Assembly: GCF_014699035.1 (NCBI RefSeq)
Contig: NZ_JACXAA010000001.1
Coordinates: 744,001 to 808,000 of the forward strand
Direction of reading: 5' to 3'
Length of the DNA: 64,000 nucleotides
DNA from: Spirosoma validum
GTDB lineage: Bacteria; Bacteroidota; Bacteroidia; Cytophagales; Spirosomataceae
Part shown: one piece after another, positions 16,669-24,613 of the stretch
Layout: each line of letters starts with the position of its first letter
Numbering within the stretch: position 1 is the first letter of the stretch
Program-made: the position numbers and the translations under genes
Notes under the pieces: generated by a model
The model's database searches: none
Seen by the model: the letters and a program-made list of their open reading frames with translations, nothing else
Told to the model about the DNA's origin: nothing

Positions 16669-18141
16669 TTAAGGCCGGTACGTCCAGAACTGACCAGTAC
16701 TGGTACCGACGTAAGCACGATTGTTCACGACAAAACTGAATGCGAGCTTACCTTCTCCCAGGAAATTCTGCATTTTTTTCCAACCTCGTTCGGGTTTATA
16801 CTGCCATACTCCTTTGGGCAAATTGGGCTCTCCACTAATCCCATAGCCTGCATCACGCACAGCAAAACCAGTTTTTGTTGTCGATGTACCGTTGAACGTA
16901 GCAATCTCCGTCCAGGGATTAAGTTGGTTCGGGTCAAATAGCCAGCTTTTAATAGTAGCATTAGGCGATATCAGGTAAGCCTGTTGATTTAATACAAACG
17001 GAAACGTTTCTCTCAGGCTGTAAAAACCATCCGATTTTCGACCGAGTACTGATGGTTTACTCCACGCATTCTGTATAGGATTGTATTCGCAGACGGCAAT
17101 CCGCTCTACCCCGCTGCTGTTAAGGTTCATCGATACGAGATATCCCTTGCCGTTTACGGAAAAGCTTCTGCCCGTACTATACCCTAGCTGAGGCTGGTTA
17201 GCGATGGCAATCCACTGATCGACAGATTGCCCTATGGATGGTTTATATTGCCAGAAAGCACCGCTTTTTTCTTCTTTCCACTCGTCATTGTATCCATTAC
17301 CGACAAAAACCAAGCTATCAATGACAAAGGCTAGTCGACCCGGCGAAAACCCGTACTGATCCGCCTGCGTTACAGGGTAAGGCGTTCTTGCCCGCCAGCT
17401 ATTACTTGCTGGTATAAACTCCCAAAATGCGTTTTTTCCATTACCCGCATTCATCAGAACAAATCCACGGCTTGACGTTGCGACAGACGTTTCCACATCA
17501 CGTCCATCAAACGGTAAATCAGGCAATCGCGTCCATTGGTCGCAGGGTTGATCGTAAAGTTGCTGCACAGCTCTCACATCGGTCGAATCCAGCGTTATAG
17601 CTGTCGTTGTCATCCGGTTCGACATAGCTGATGCGGGGTTCGTTGATGTGGCAAGGCCAAGGGCAGATCCAATCTGAAAAAGTAGCACTCGCTGCAAGGT
17701 GCTAATATCCCAGCGGTACGTATCAAGTAAGTAGATTGTATACGTACCATCGGCCTGTTTCGCCAGTTGTGATAAACTAGCAACAGACTGTCGTACCAAA
17801 CCAGAATCTGTATACGTATTGCCTGCCGTTAAGCTATCTGAAAAGACAAAGTTGATATCGGCCGCAGCATTAGCGCCTACCTGTACAAATTCGATATAGC
17901 CGTTGGCCTGTTGCCATTGATCAAAGGGCACTTCAAGCGATTTTTGGCTAGTACGAATGTTGATTGTTTTGGCGTCATTTCGAAAGGCATATCGCAGAAC
18001 ACACTGGTCGAAATTTCGATGAGCCGTCGCATTCTGGTAGCTGCTGATCTGATAACTTAATGAAGCAAAGGGGGTAAGTTCATTTTGACATCCCAAGACA
18101 ATGAACAGCCCAAAAAGTACACACTTACGCAATGGATACAT
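16669..18141 (-). CDS. lipoprotein: degenerate matrixin domain fused to a Kelch-like propeller
   Basis: A 490-residue putative lipoprotein (lipobox VLGC, Cys18). Residues about 45-195 follow the layout of M10 matrixins: FDQWQQANGYIEFVQ, DINFVFSD, GTYTIYLLDTYRW, and where the zinc motif HEIGHALGLGH is expected it reads FQIGSALGLAT (155-165), then a Met-turn-like SAMS (171-174). All three zinc histidines and the catalytic glutamate are absent, so it should not be a protease. Residues about 200-490 contain Kelch-type blades (WTRLPDLPF, FWEFIPASNSWRARTPYP, YGFSPGRLAFVIDSLVFVGN). It is last in the operon, 2 bp after the HExxH peptidase gene. The dead domain may bind a ligand or the partner peptidase; this is inference. 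Confidence 0.78.
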   Translation of the reverse strand: MYPLRKCVLFGLFIVLGCQNELTPFASLSYQISSYQNATAHRNFDQCVLRYAFRNDAKTINIRTSQKSLEVPFDQWQQANGYIEFVQVGANAAADINFVFSDSLTAGNTYTDSGLVRQSVASLSQLAKQADGTYTIYLLDTYRWDISTLQRVLLFQIGSALGLATSTNPASAMSNRMTTTAITLDSTDVRAVQQLYDQPCDQWTRLPDLPFDGRDVETSVATSSRGFVLMNAGNGKNAFWEFIPASNSWRARTPYPVTQADQYGFSPGRLAFVIDSLVFVGNGYNDEWKEEKSGAFWQYKPSIGQSVDQWIAIANQPQLGYSTGRSFSVNGKGYLVSMNLNSSGVERIAVCEYNPIQNAWSKPSVLGRKSDGFYSLRETFPFVLNQQAYLISPNATIKSWLFDPNQLNPWTEIATFNGTSTTKTGFAVRDAGYGISGEPNLPKGVWQYKPERGWKKMQNFLGEGKLAFSFVVNNRAYVGTSTGQFWTYRP

Positions 18142-18143
18142 GG

Positions 18144-19604
18144 TTACCAGAAACGGAAGGAGAAATCAAGGCTGAATGTATGTAGCCAAGCACTGACATT
18201 TTCAGATGGCTCAGTCGCTAAACGCAGCGGTTGCGGCTGGTAGAGCAACCATAAACGAAAATGCCCGTTGCTGTTGCGCCAGTTTGATAGACCATAACCA
18301 AGGCCTACAACGCCTGTTATACCTGTATTTTGAGGGACTGCCTTATAATTAGCCGCTACATAGTTGGTGTATTCATAGCGCAACGGAAGGCTAACGGAGG
18401 CACCCAAGGTAGCCATTAAGCCACCGGCCCGATAGGCGTATTTAGCCAGTCGATTGATTCGGCTGTACACATAACGGGGCTGGATATACAAATAAGTGGT
18501 TCGAAACTGTTCGGTTGTTCGTAATCCATCCGCCAATACGGCCTGAGTGGTAAACGTGCTCCCGGCAACCTTCAGGTCCGTCTCGAACCGGAAAGGCTTA
18601 TACCAGGGTCCGACACCCAGACGCAAGCCGCCAGTCAGGGTCCGGTTATTCGTGGCGGCTATTACGTTACCATCTCGACTCAGTACTGGAATCTGCGTCA
18701 TTCCGCCTACAAGAATATCGACAAAAAAGCGTGATCGGCGAGTGAGCGAATCCCGAATAATACGTTCTGCATCATTGAGCTGGGCTTGTTGTTCCGCATT
18801 GGCATTGATCAGTTGAAAGGCATAAAACTCTTCCGTATCGCCTTCTAGTGCTTTATAGTTCTCGCCGTCATCAATAGCGGCATACCGTTTAACGAAATCC
18901 GGATTTTCGTATTTACTCCAATAGCGTTCAATGAGTTTCCGTCGAATAAATAAGCTCGGATGCGAATTGGTTGTCGTGTGCTCATCAGCGTTACTATACA
19001 CCGATAAAAGTTGCGGTAAAGCCCTGAAAATTTCCTGTATATCGCTTTGAGTCGCTTTCCGTTTATTCTGCGGGTTAACGATCATCCAGAGCCCGAGCGC
19101 ATCTGCTTCCAATTCATGCAGATGGCGTTGCGGTATCGTAATGACATAGTCTTTTTTTGTGCCGCTTCTATCTATAGTCCGATATTTTGTCTGGTCAATG
19201 GTCGTATTAAGCTGTTTCTGAATAGGGCCTAAACGATAAGCTCGTTCCGTGTGGCCCAGCAAATGGTGGGCTATTTCATGGGCCAGTACAAACCGATCTC
19301 CCCATTTAGATTGGTTCAGTAATCGATTGAGAAATGGTTCATCGTAGAAAATGTATTTTTCTTTAGTGGCATCACAAATTGCAGCAAAAATCGCCCGATT
19401 GCAGGCGTAAGGCTTGGGGTAAACTTTAGCGGGATGTATGAATAAGCGACAGAACGTATCAACAATCGCCTGGGCTCTTGTTTCCGAATATAGATGCCTT
19501 TCCCGGCTTTCTTTTGCGATTCGATCACAACCACAGTCCTGCGCTGACACGTTTATTGTTAAGAAAAAAAGCCCATATAACCAGGCAATCTTACCGATTC
19601 TCAT
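18144..19604 (-). CDS. secreted M48-like zinc peptidase with C-terminal barrel-like domain
   Basis: A 486-residue protein with signal peptide (LYGLFFLTINVSAQ) and an early Cys cluster (DCGCD). The peptidase half has HEIAHH (His109, Glu110, His113) in VLAHEIAHHLLGH and a downstream ELEAD (Glu164, Asp168), matching the HExxH...ExxxD gluzincin pattern of M48-type enzymes, so zinc binding and catalysis look intact. From about residue 290 the sequence becomes beta-rich with alternating strands (TGGLRLGVGPWYKPFRFETD, YLYIQPRYVYSRIN) and ends SLDFSFRFW, consistent with an outer-membrane barrel. A protease fused to a barrel is unusual. Its first 14 bp overlap the anti-sigma-like gene; the Kelch gene starts 2 bp after its stop. 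Confidence 0.8.
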   Translation of the reverse strand: MRIGKIAWLYGLFFLTINVSAQDCGCDRIAKESRERHLYSETRAQAIVDTFCRLFIHPAKVYPKPYACNRAIFAAICDATKEKYIFYDEPFLNRLLNQSKWGDRFVLAHEIAHHLLGHTERAYRLGPIQKQLNTTIDQTKYRTIDRSGTKKDYVITIPQRHLHELEADALGLWMIVNPQNKRKATQSDIQEIFRALPQLLSVYSNADEHTTTNSHPSLFIRRKLIERYWSKYENPDFVKRYAAIDDGENYKALEGDTEEFYAFQLINANAEQQAQLNDAERIIRDSLTRRSRFFVDILVGGMTQIPVLSRDGNVIAATNNRTLTGGLRLGVGPWYKPFRFETDLKVAGSTFTTQAVLADGLRTTEQFRTTYLYIQPRYVYSRINRLAKYAYRAGGLMATLGASVSLPLRYEYTNYVAANYKAVPQNTGITGVVGLGYGLSNWRNSNGHFRLWLLYQPQPLRLATEPSENVSAWLHTFSLDFSFRFW

Positions 19605-20253
19605 TTTGTTGGAGTGGAGTTAAAGTCTGTTGTCCTTTTAGCAATTGATACGTCTGTTTTTCGGTCATGAGTACATAGACGTTTCGCTGGCTGGTTGGTA
19701 TAATTTGCCAGTTTTTAGTAAGCGACTGCGCCAGTGACGGACTATATATTGCCAATGTATCAGCTTTCCAGATGTACTTATTGCCGAAATCCCAGACGTC
19801 TGGAAGTCGATCATACCGTATTACTACTACAGAATGTTCATCACTCGAAAATCCATAGTCTTCAGGATCATCAGTGAGTACAGGAACAGTGCTTACCTGT
19901 CGATGTAGCGGTTGATTGTATCTATACACTAAAAAGCCTAAGCCTAAACTAAGTAGTAAGACAGCCGCAATTCCAATCAGCTGGGGCAGATACCGAATCC
20001 CTTTATGGCTATCATACCGAGGTTTCCGCTTCCCCGCGTTTATGATAACCGGATCAATCTCCTGGTAGAAATCACGTATCTGTTGTTGATCAGTAAAGTA
20101 ATTCAGCACCAGCCACTGCGCCATAACCCGTTGTTTAAATTCAGGTTCGGTACTCAGTCGCTCTTCGATCTGCTTGTGAATCGAGGTTGGGAGATTACCT
20201 AACAGAAACTGCTCTATAAACCAGGTTTGTTTAAGCTTGTCGGGAACTGGCAT
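19591..20253 (-). CDS. anti-sigma-like single-pass membrane protein
   Basis: A 220-residue protein. The ATG at 20253 (MPVPDKLKQTWFIEQFLLGN) is preferred: the longer frame to 20358 would run 128 bp into the sigma-like gene. The cytoplasmic N-terminus has the pattern FLLGNLPTSIHKQIEERLST typical of anti-sigma N-domains (short helix, then a '..e..l..dpe..' helix), without a zinc Cys/His motif. One membrane helix spans about 89-110 (LIGIAAVLLLSLGLGFLVY). The C-terminal ~110 residues are outside the cytoplasm and beta-rich (DYGFSSDEHSVVVIRYDRL, NVYVLMTEKQTYQLL). It overlaps the sigma-like gene by 23 bp and the peptidase gene by 14 bp, pointing to translational coupling. Sequestering of the sigma-like protein is inferred from arrangement. 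Confidence 0.7.
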   Translation of the reverse strand: MPVPDKLKQTWFIEQFLLGNLPTSIHKQIEERLSTEPEFKQRVMAQWLVLNYFTDQQQIRDFYQEIDPVIINAGKRKPRYDSHKGIRYLPQLIGIAAVLLLSLGLGFLVYRYNQPLHRQVSTVPVLTDDPEDYGFSSDEHSVVVIRYDRLPDVWDFGNKYIWKADTLAIYSPSLAQSLTKNWQIIPTSQRNVYVLMTEKQTYQLLKGQQTLTPLQQNENR

Positions 20254-21259
20254 AGCGTTGTTTTTCGAGCTGTTTCTTCTGCTTACGAACCTGCGCTTCG
20301 TCCAGACGAGTCTGCATCTCCCGGCGTACCGCTTCGACAAACGAATCATCTGGTTCACTAAGAAGAGTCGGTATCACGTTCTGAACCAGCTTACCCAAAC
20401 AATCAAGGTGTTTTTCGCTAATTTTTTTAGGGTTGATTCCAAGGTCAAGCGCAATATCTTTAAGCTTTCGGGAGTCGCTATCTGGTCCCAGAGCCACGTC
20501 AAATAATGCTGCAAACTCGGTTTCTGTCATGGATTCGTTCGACTCAAGAACCTCATCAACAGCATCAATGCGGCTTGAATCAATGCCGTAATGTTGTAAA
20601 ATAATAGTCAGACATTTATCATCTAATCGACTAAGTTGCTGGGCAACCAAGCGATGTGATTTACGATAAAAGCGAAGCTTCTCATGCAAGACTACGTCCT
20701 GGGGATCAGGGTTGGTCTTTGCCGTATCGAACAGCGTATTAGCCGGGATGCGATGCTGTCTTCTGGCAAACGATTTAATTTGGTTGATGGTAATTCCGAT
20801 CAGATACGTATCGAGACTCGAGGTCAGTACAAATCCGGGGCTTTTTACCTTACGAAAGAAAATGTCAAACGTTTCGCCACAGACCCTTTCCTGACTAAGA
20901 TTAAGTTCTCCGCCAATACGTTGCCCCAGGTGATTTCGAACGTAGCGCTCTATAGTATTCTGAACTTTATGAAGATCCTCCTCGGTAAATCTATTTTGTT
21001 GCCACCGCAAAATCATCGCCTGACTCTGCACCATCCAGCGAATCAAATTAGGTTGCCACCGGTCGAGTCGGACCGTACGAATAGCGGCATTTAACGCCCG
21101 CTTAGCCAGAGTTTCTGATTGGTTTTCGGGGATATGGTATTTGTTTAACGCGATATCCTGTGCTTCGCTGAGGTAGGCTTTGATAAACTTTCGTTCGGCG
21201 GTAAAACCATTTCGAATTAGATCGACAAGAACAGAGGTATCGGATAGTTTAGGCGGCAT
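20231..21259 (-). CDS. divergent sigma-factor-like protein
   Basis: A 342-residue protein without signal or membrane segments. Residues about 100-170 resemble sigma-70 region 2 (GETFDIFFRKVKSPGFVLTS, LDTYLIGITINQIKSFARRQ). Residues about 20-90 look like a second, more diverged copy (ALNAAIRTVRLDRWQPNLIR, WMVQSQAMILRWQQ). A region-4-like part is split: QQLSRLDDKCLTIILQHYGI at 207-226, an acidic insert of about 35 residues, then KLKDIALDLGINPKKISEKH at 265-284 as a helix-turn-helix. A basic coiled tail ends the protein. It is longer than ordinary ECF sigma factors (about 180-200). Overlap with the anti-sigma-like gene supports a regulator pair. A transcription-factor role other than sigma remains possible. 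Confidence 0.6.
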   Translation of the reverse strand: MPPKLSDTSVLVDLIRNGFTAERKFIKAYLSEAQDIALNKYHIPENQSETLAKRALNAAIRTVRLDRWQPNLIRWMVQSQAMILRWQQNRFTEEDLHKVQNTIERYVRNHLGQRIGGELNLSQERVCGETFDIFFRKVKSPGFVLTSSLDTYLIGITINQIKSFARRQHRIPANTLFDTAKTNPDPQDVVLHEKLRFYRKSHRLVAQQLSRLDDKCLTIILQHYGIDSSRIDAVDEVLESNESMTETEFAALFDVALGPDSDSRKLKDIALDLGINPKKISEKHLDCLGKLVQNVIPTLLSEPDDSFVEAVRREMQTRLDEAQVRKQKKQLEKQRYASSRQA

Positions 21260-21329
21260 ATACTTCGTTCAGTAACGTATAAGATGATACAGAAACCTGC
21301 TTATCGGTTTCCTTCCAGATATAAATCCC

Positions 21330-22322
21330 TTATTTGTATTGAACTTTCACATCATAAGCCCCAGTATTATCGGTTAAGTTGTTATCATTTACACCAAACG
21401 TCAGATTGACAGACTGAGTGGGTCCCGTCGAAAAACTGCACTCCTTACCGCAGTACCGCCAGTTTGCTTCGTCATTCAGTTTATACATTAATGCGGCATG
21501 AAACATCGTTGGTACAATGCTATAATCTGCCAGCGACAAGCCAAGTACACCACCCTCGGTTTTACCTTCGGGGGGGCTAACTCCAACAAAATTACCTACG
21601 TTAATCTGGCCCGATGCAGTAACCAAAACCGTTCCCTGCTTATCAAATTTGATGGTTTTGGTTACTGGACCACTTACCTGCAAGGCAATAGGCAGGTAGC
21701 CCGCGCAAGGTGATACGTATAATCGGTTAACCGCTATCGAATCGGCTTTTGATGCTCTGGCTATCTGGTTCTGTAATACGGGGGACATCAGCGAATTCAT
21801 GTCATCTGATGTAGAGACACCCAGTAATAACCCCGCATGATAGGCTACTGCCCTCGTCAATGTGTTTGTGTTCCAGTTAAAACCATTGCTAAGCAGAATT
21901 GTATAAGTGCCATTACCACTTGATCTGAGGGCTGACGTTACAGCAGCCTCGCCCGGCAGCAGACCAGTAGTCACCATAACCGGCTTAGTTTGTATTTCTT
22001 CTGGGTTAACAAATCGTACGAAGAGTATAGCTCGGTCAGGCGCTGAAAATTCCAGAAAACTGAGGTTTTTGCTAGTCTTTTCCCATACGGCAAAACCTGC
22101 CCGAATTGCCTCTAACTGGCTGCTGTTGTCGAGTTGCGTAAACGTGTTCGCAATTTTGTACCGAATCGCACATTCGCTCGACAATCGCTGACTCCCCGTG
22201 TTCTGATCAGTGCTCAAATAGGTCTGCTGAGTTGCCAGAGGAGCTACATCCTGGCATTGCCAGAAAAGGCTGATAAGCGAAATAATGACAGGAATTGAAA
22301 CTTGTGTAGATAGTTTTCGCAT
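21330..22322 (-). CDS. degenerate matrixin-like secreted protein
   Basis: A 330-residue protein with an N-terminal hydrophobic segment and Cys23 (LFWQC), a possible lipoprotein signal. Residues about 50-195 follow the matrixin layout: CAIRYKIANTFTQL, AIRAGFAVWEKTSKNLSFLE, ILFVRFVNPE, GNGTYTILLSNGFNWNTNT. The zinc site expected as HEIGHALGLGH reads YHAGLLLGVST (161-171), followed by the Met-turn-like NSLMSP (176-181). The metal ligands and catalytic Glu are missing. Residues about 210-330 form a separate beta domain (TKTIKFDKQGTVLVTASGQI, YDVKVQYK). It is a paralogue of the N-terminal half of the 490-aa Kelch protein. First in the set, 70 bp before the sigma-like gene. Confidence 0.72.
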   Translation of the reverse strand: MRKLSTQVSIPVIISLISLFWQCQDVAPLATQQTYLSTDQNTGSQRLSSECAIRYKIANTFTQLDNSSQLEAIRAGFAVWEKTSKNLSFLEFSAPDRAILFVRFVNPEEIQTKPVMVTTGLLPGEAAVTSALRSSGNGTYTILLSNGFNWNTNTLTRAVAYHAGLLLGVSTSDDMNSLMSPVLQNQIARASKADSIAVNRLYVSPCAGYLPIALQVSGPVTKTIKFDKQGTVLVTASGQINVGNFVGVSPPEGKTEGGVLGLSLADYSIVPTMFHAALMYKLNDEANWRYCGKECSFSTGPTQSVNLTFGVNDNNLTDNTGAYDVKVQYK

Positions 22323-22493
22323 AGGCGTTCACCCTTAATAACCATCGAGACTCTATTAGGCAATTTACTAACCGCATTAGTTAATTGGTTGTCGAACAAA
22401 CCTTAATTTATTAAGCGTAGCTATAACCTGCACAAACATCAGAGATAAGGGCATTTTTTTTGTATCATTGCTTTCGTTCAAACTGACTCCTCC

Positions 22494-23642
22494 ATGCAAT
22501 CATCTACTGTCTCTGCTCAGGAACCTGCTGTTGCCCAGCCAGCGCCCATTCGTCGTCTACTGTCGCTCGATACGTTACGTGGTTTTGATATGTTCTGGAT
22601 TATGGGTGGGGAGGAAATTTTTCATGTACTAGCCAAAACGACTGGATGGGCTTGGGCCATTTTCCTGGCAGATCAATTTACCCACGTCGACTGGAATGGC
22701 TTTCGGCCCTATGATTGTATTTTCCCTTTATTTCTCTTCCTGGCGGGTGTTTCTACTCCGTATTCACTTGGTAGCCGCTTAGCAAAAGGAGACAGTCGTT
22801 CTATGCTGGCTCGCAAAGTCATTACGCGCGGGTTGTTGCTGGTCCTGCTTGGGATTATTTATAACAATGGGCTGTTCAATAAACCAATTGCCGAGATGCG
22901 TTTCGGAAGTGTGCTGGGACGTATTGGCCTGGCCGGTATGTTTGCCCAGCTTATTTATCTATATGTGCAGCGTGAGCGGGCGCGTTACGGTATTTTCGCT
23001 GGAATTCTATTGCTTTACTGGGCGCTGTTGATGCTTGTACCAGTACCGGGCTATGGGGCGGGCAATTTAACGATGGAAGGCAGTTTAGTAGGCTATGTCG
23101 ATCGGTTGTTCATGCCCGGTCGATTGTACAAAGTTGTTCATGACCCTGAAGGTTTACTCTCAACATTACCTGCCATTGGAACCGGCTTATTAGGTGTCTT
23201 TGCCGGAACAATATTACGTCAGCATGGCGTTCGCGACGCCCAAAAGCTCCGGCAGCTCGTGCTGATGGGGGTAGCTTGTGTTGTGTTAGGCTGGGTTTGG
23301 AATGTTGTCTTTCCTGTAAACAAAAATTTGTGGACCAGTTCATTTGTACTGGTGGCAGGAGGCTGGAGTCTGTTAATGTTAAGCTTATTTTACTGGATTA
23401 TCGACATGCAGAACATCCGCCGATGGACGTTTTTCTTCATCGTTATTGGTATGAACTCCATATTAATCTATCTCGCAGAACGAATAATTGATTTTGAACA
23501 CACGGCTCATTTTCTATTCAACGGAATACTCCATTTCTTCAGCGAACCTGTTCAGGCCGTGGGGGCCATTGTCGCTTTTTTAGCCGTCAAGTGGGGATTT
23601 TTATACTTCCTGTATAAGAAGAACACATTCCTCCGCGTATAA
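22494..23642 (+). CDS. DUF5009/HGSNAT-family acyltransferase membrane protein
   Basis: A 382-residue integral membrane protein with about ten helices. The opening RRLLSLDTLRGFDMFWIMGG, then FRPYDCIFPLFLFLAGVSTP, is diagnostic of the family that includes heparan-alpha-glucosaminide N-acetyltransferase and bacterial NagX/COG4299 proteins, which are thought to transfer acetyl groups across the membrane to amino sugars. The bacterial role is poorly defined. The start at 22494 leaves a short soluble leader (QSSTVSAQEPAVAQPAPI). It is divergent from the pseudo-matrixin operon and ends only 2 bp from the convergent esterase gene. Substrate unknown. Confidence 0.88.
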   Translation: MQSSTVSAQEPAVAQPAPIRRLLSLDTLRGFDMFWIMGGEEIFHVLAKTTGWAWAIFLADQFTHVDWNGFRPYDCIFPLFLFLAGVSTPYSLGSRLAKGDSRSMLARKVITRGLLLVLLGIIYNNGLFNKPIAEMRFGSVLGRIGLAGMFAQLIYLYVQRERARYGIFAGILLLYWALLMLVPVPGYGAGNLTMEGSLVGYVDRLFMPGRLYKVVHDPEGLLSTLPAIGTGLLGVFAGTILRQHGVRDAQKLRQLVLMGVACVVLGWVWNVVFPVNKNLWTSSFVLVAGGWSLLMLSLFYWIIDMQNIRRWTFFFIVIGMNSILIYLAERIIDFEHTAHFLFNGILHFFSEPVQAVGAIVAFLAVKWGFLYFLYKKNTFLRV

Positions 23643-23644
23643 TA

Positions 23645-24565
23645 TTACTTTGCACTGATCAGAGACATCAACCAGGCTTTGCACGCTTCTGGCCACGTAT
23701 TGAGTGAGCCAAACTTTGCGGTACGGAGGCCATATCCATGCCCCCCCATTGGATATAGATGCATTTCTGCCGGAACGCCGTTTTTCAGACAGGCCAGATA
23801 GTAGTTAATGCTATTTTCGACGGGAACACCTTTATCATCTTCCGAATGAACTAAAAATGTTGGCGGTGTTTGCTTTGTTACCTGTAGCTCATTGGAGTAA
23901 TAAGCAACCATCTCCGAAGACCTATTTAATTTCCCCAAAAGTTTATCGCGAGAGCCCGTGTGCGCTTTTTCGCCGAATGTTATTACTGGATAGAGTAGCA
24001 CAGCAAAATTTGGTTTAGCCATCTCACTGGCTTTCTCCCCCCGATAGTAATGTGTAGAGAGCGTTGCTGCCAGATGTCCTCCCGCCGAAAAGCCCATTAC
24101 ACCAATTTTCTCGGGATTGATCCCATAACGAGTTGCGTTCTGACGAATTAGCGTCATGCCCTGCATAGCATCAATTAGGGGCACCTCCTGCTGATTCGTC
24201 ATTAACTCTGGATTAGGTAGGCGATATTTGAGTACAAATGCCGCTACGCCTATGCTGTTGAACCAACGTGCTACGTCTGATCCTTCATGGCTTGCTGCCA
24301 GAATCGAATAGCCGCCACCAGGACAAATCATGATAGCCGCTCCTGTGGCTTTGTCTTTGGCAGGGAGATAGGCTGTAAGAGTTGGAACCGATACGTTACT
24401 GATACGTAAGATACCGTTAGCATCTGTCTCAGATTTTTCCGCTATTTGGCTCCCCGAGATAGAATTGGGAATAGCGCTATCGGGCCAGAGGTTTATAACT
24501 TCCTGCGATAAAGCAACTTGGGGAATACTGGCTGCAAACAGCATACTAAATACTAAAAAGCGCAT
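23645..24565 (-). CDS. secreted alpha/beta hydrolase (BD-FAE/acetyl-esterase-like)
   Basis: A 306-residue enzyme with signal peptide (MRFLVFSMLFAASIPQVALSQ). The alpha/beta hydrolase fold shows an oxyanion CPGGGYSILA, nucleophile Ser160 in GFSAGGHLA, an acidic residue in VHSEDDKGVP and the catalytic His in MGGHGYGL. The pattern WPDSAIPNS...PGGGY is common in Bacteroidota esterases annotated as xylan or feruloyl esterases, often used on acetylated plant or microbial polysaccharides. It is convergent with the acyltransferase-family gene and probably cotranscribed after the serine hydrolase gene (49 bp between, with a weak dyad at 24588-24611). Exact substrate is inferred loosely. Confidence 0.87.
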   Translation of the reverse strand: MRFLVFSMLFAASIPQVALSQEVINLWPDSAIPNSISGSQIAEKSETDANGILRISNVSVPTLTAYLPAKDKATGAAIMICPGGGYSILAASHEGSDVARWFNSIGVAAFVLKYRLPNPELMTNQQEVPLIDAMQGMTLIRQNATRYGINPEKIGVMGFSAGGHLAATLSTHYYRGEKASEMAKPNFAVLLYPVITFGEKAHTGSRDKLLGKLNRSSEMVAYYSNELQVTKQTPPTFLVHSEDDKGVPVENSINYYLACLKNGVPAEMHLYPMGGHGYGLRTAKFGSLNTWPEACKAWLMSLISAK

Positions 24566-24613
24566 AAAATAGGAGATGAAAATTGCAAAAGTCGATCTAG
24601 TATCCGACTTTAC

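Noticed and set aside
16492..16941. 149-codon plus-strand frame
   Set aside because: Runs through the Kelch operon terminator and antisense of the Kelch gene.
16669..18141. Active matrixin protease
   Set aside because: Considered because of the fold layout, but all three zinc histidines and the catalytic glutamate are missing in both copies.
24588..24611. Terminator between the serine hydrolase and esterase genes
   Set aside because: A 7-bp dyad with no T tract on the relevant strand; too weak to call as a separate feature.
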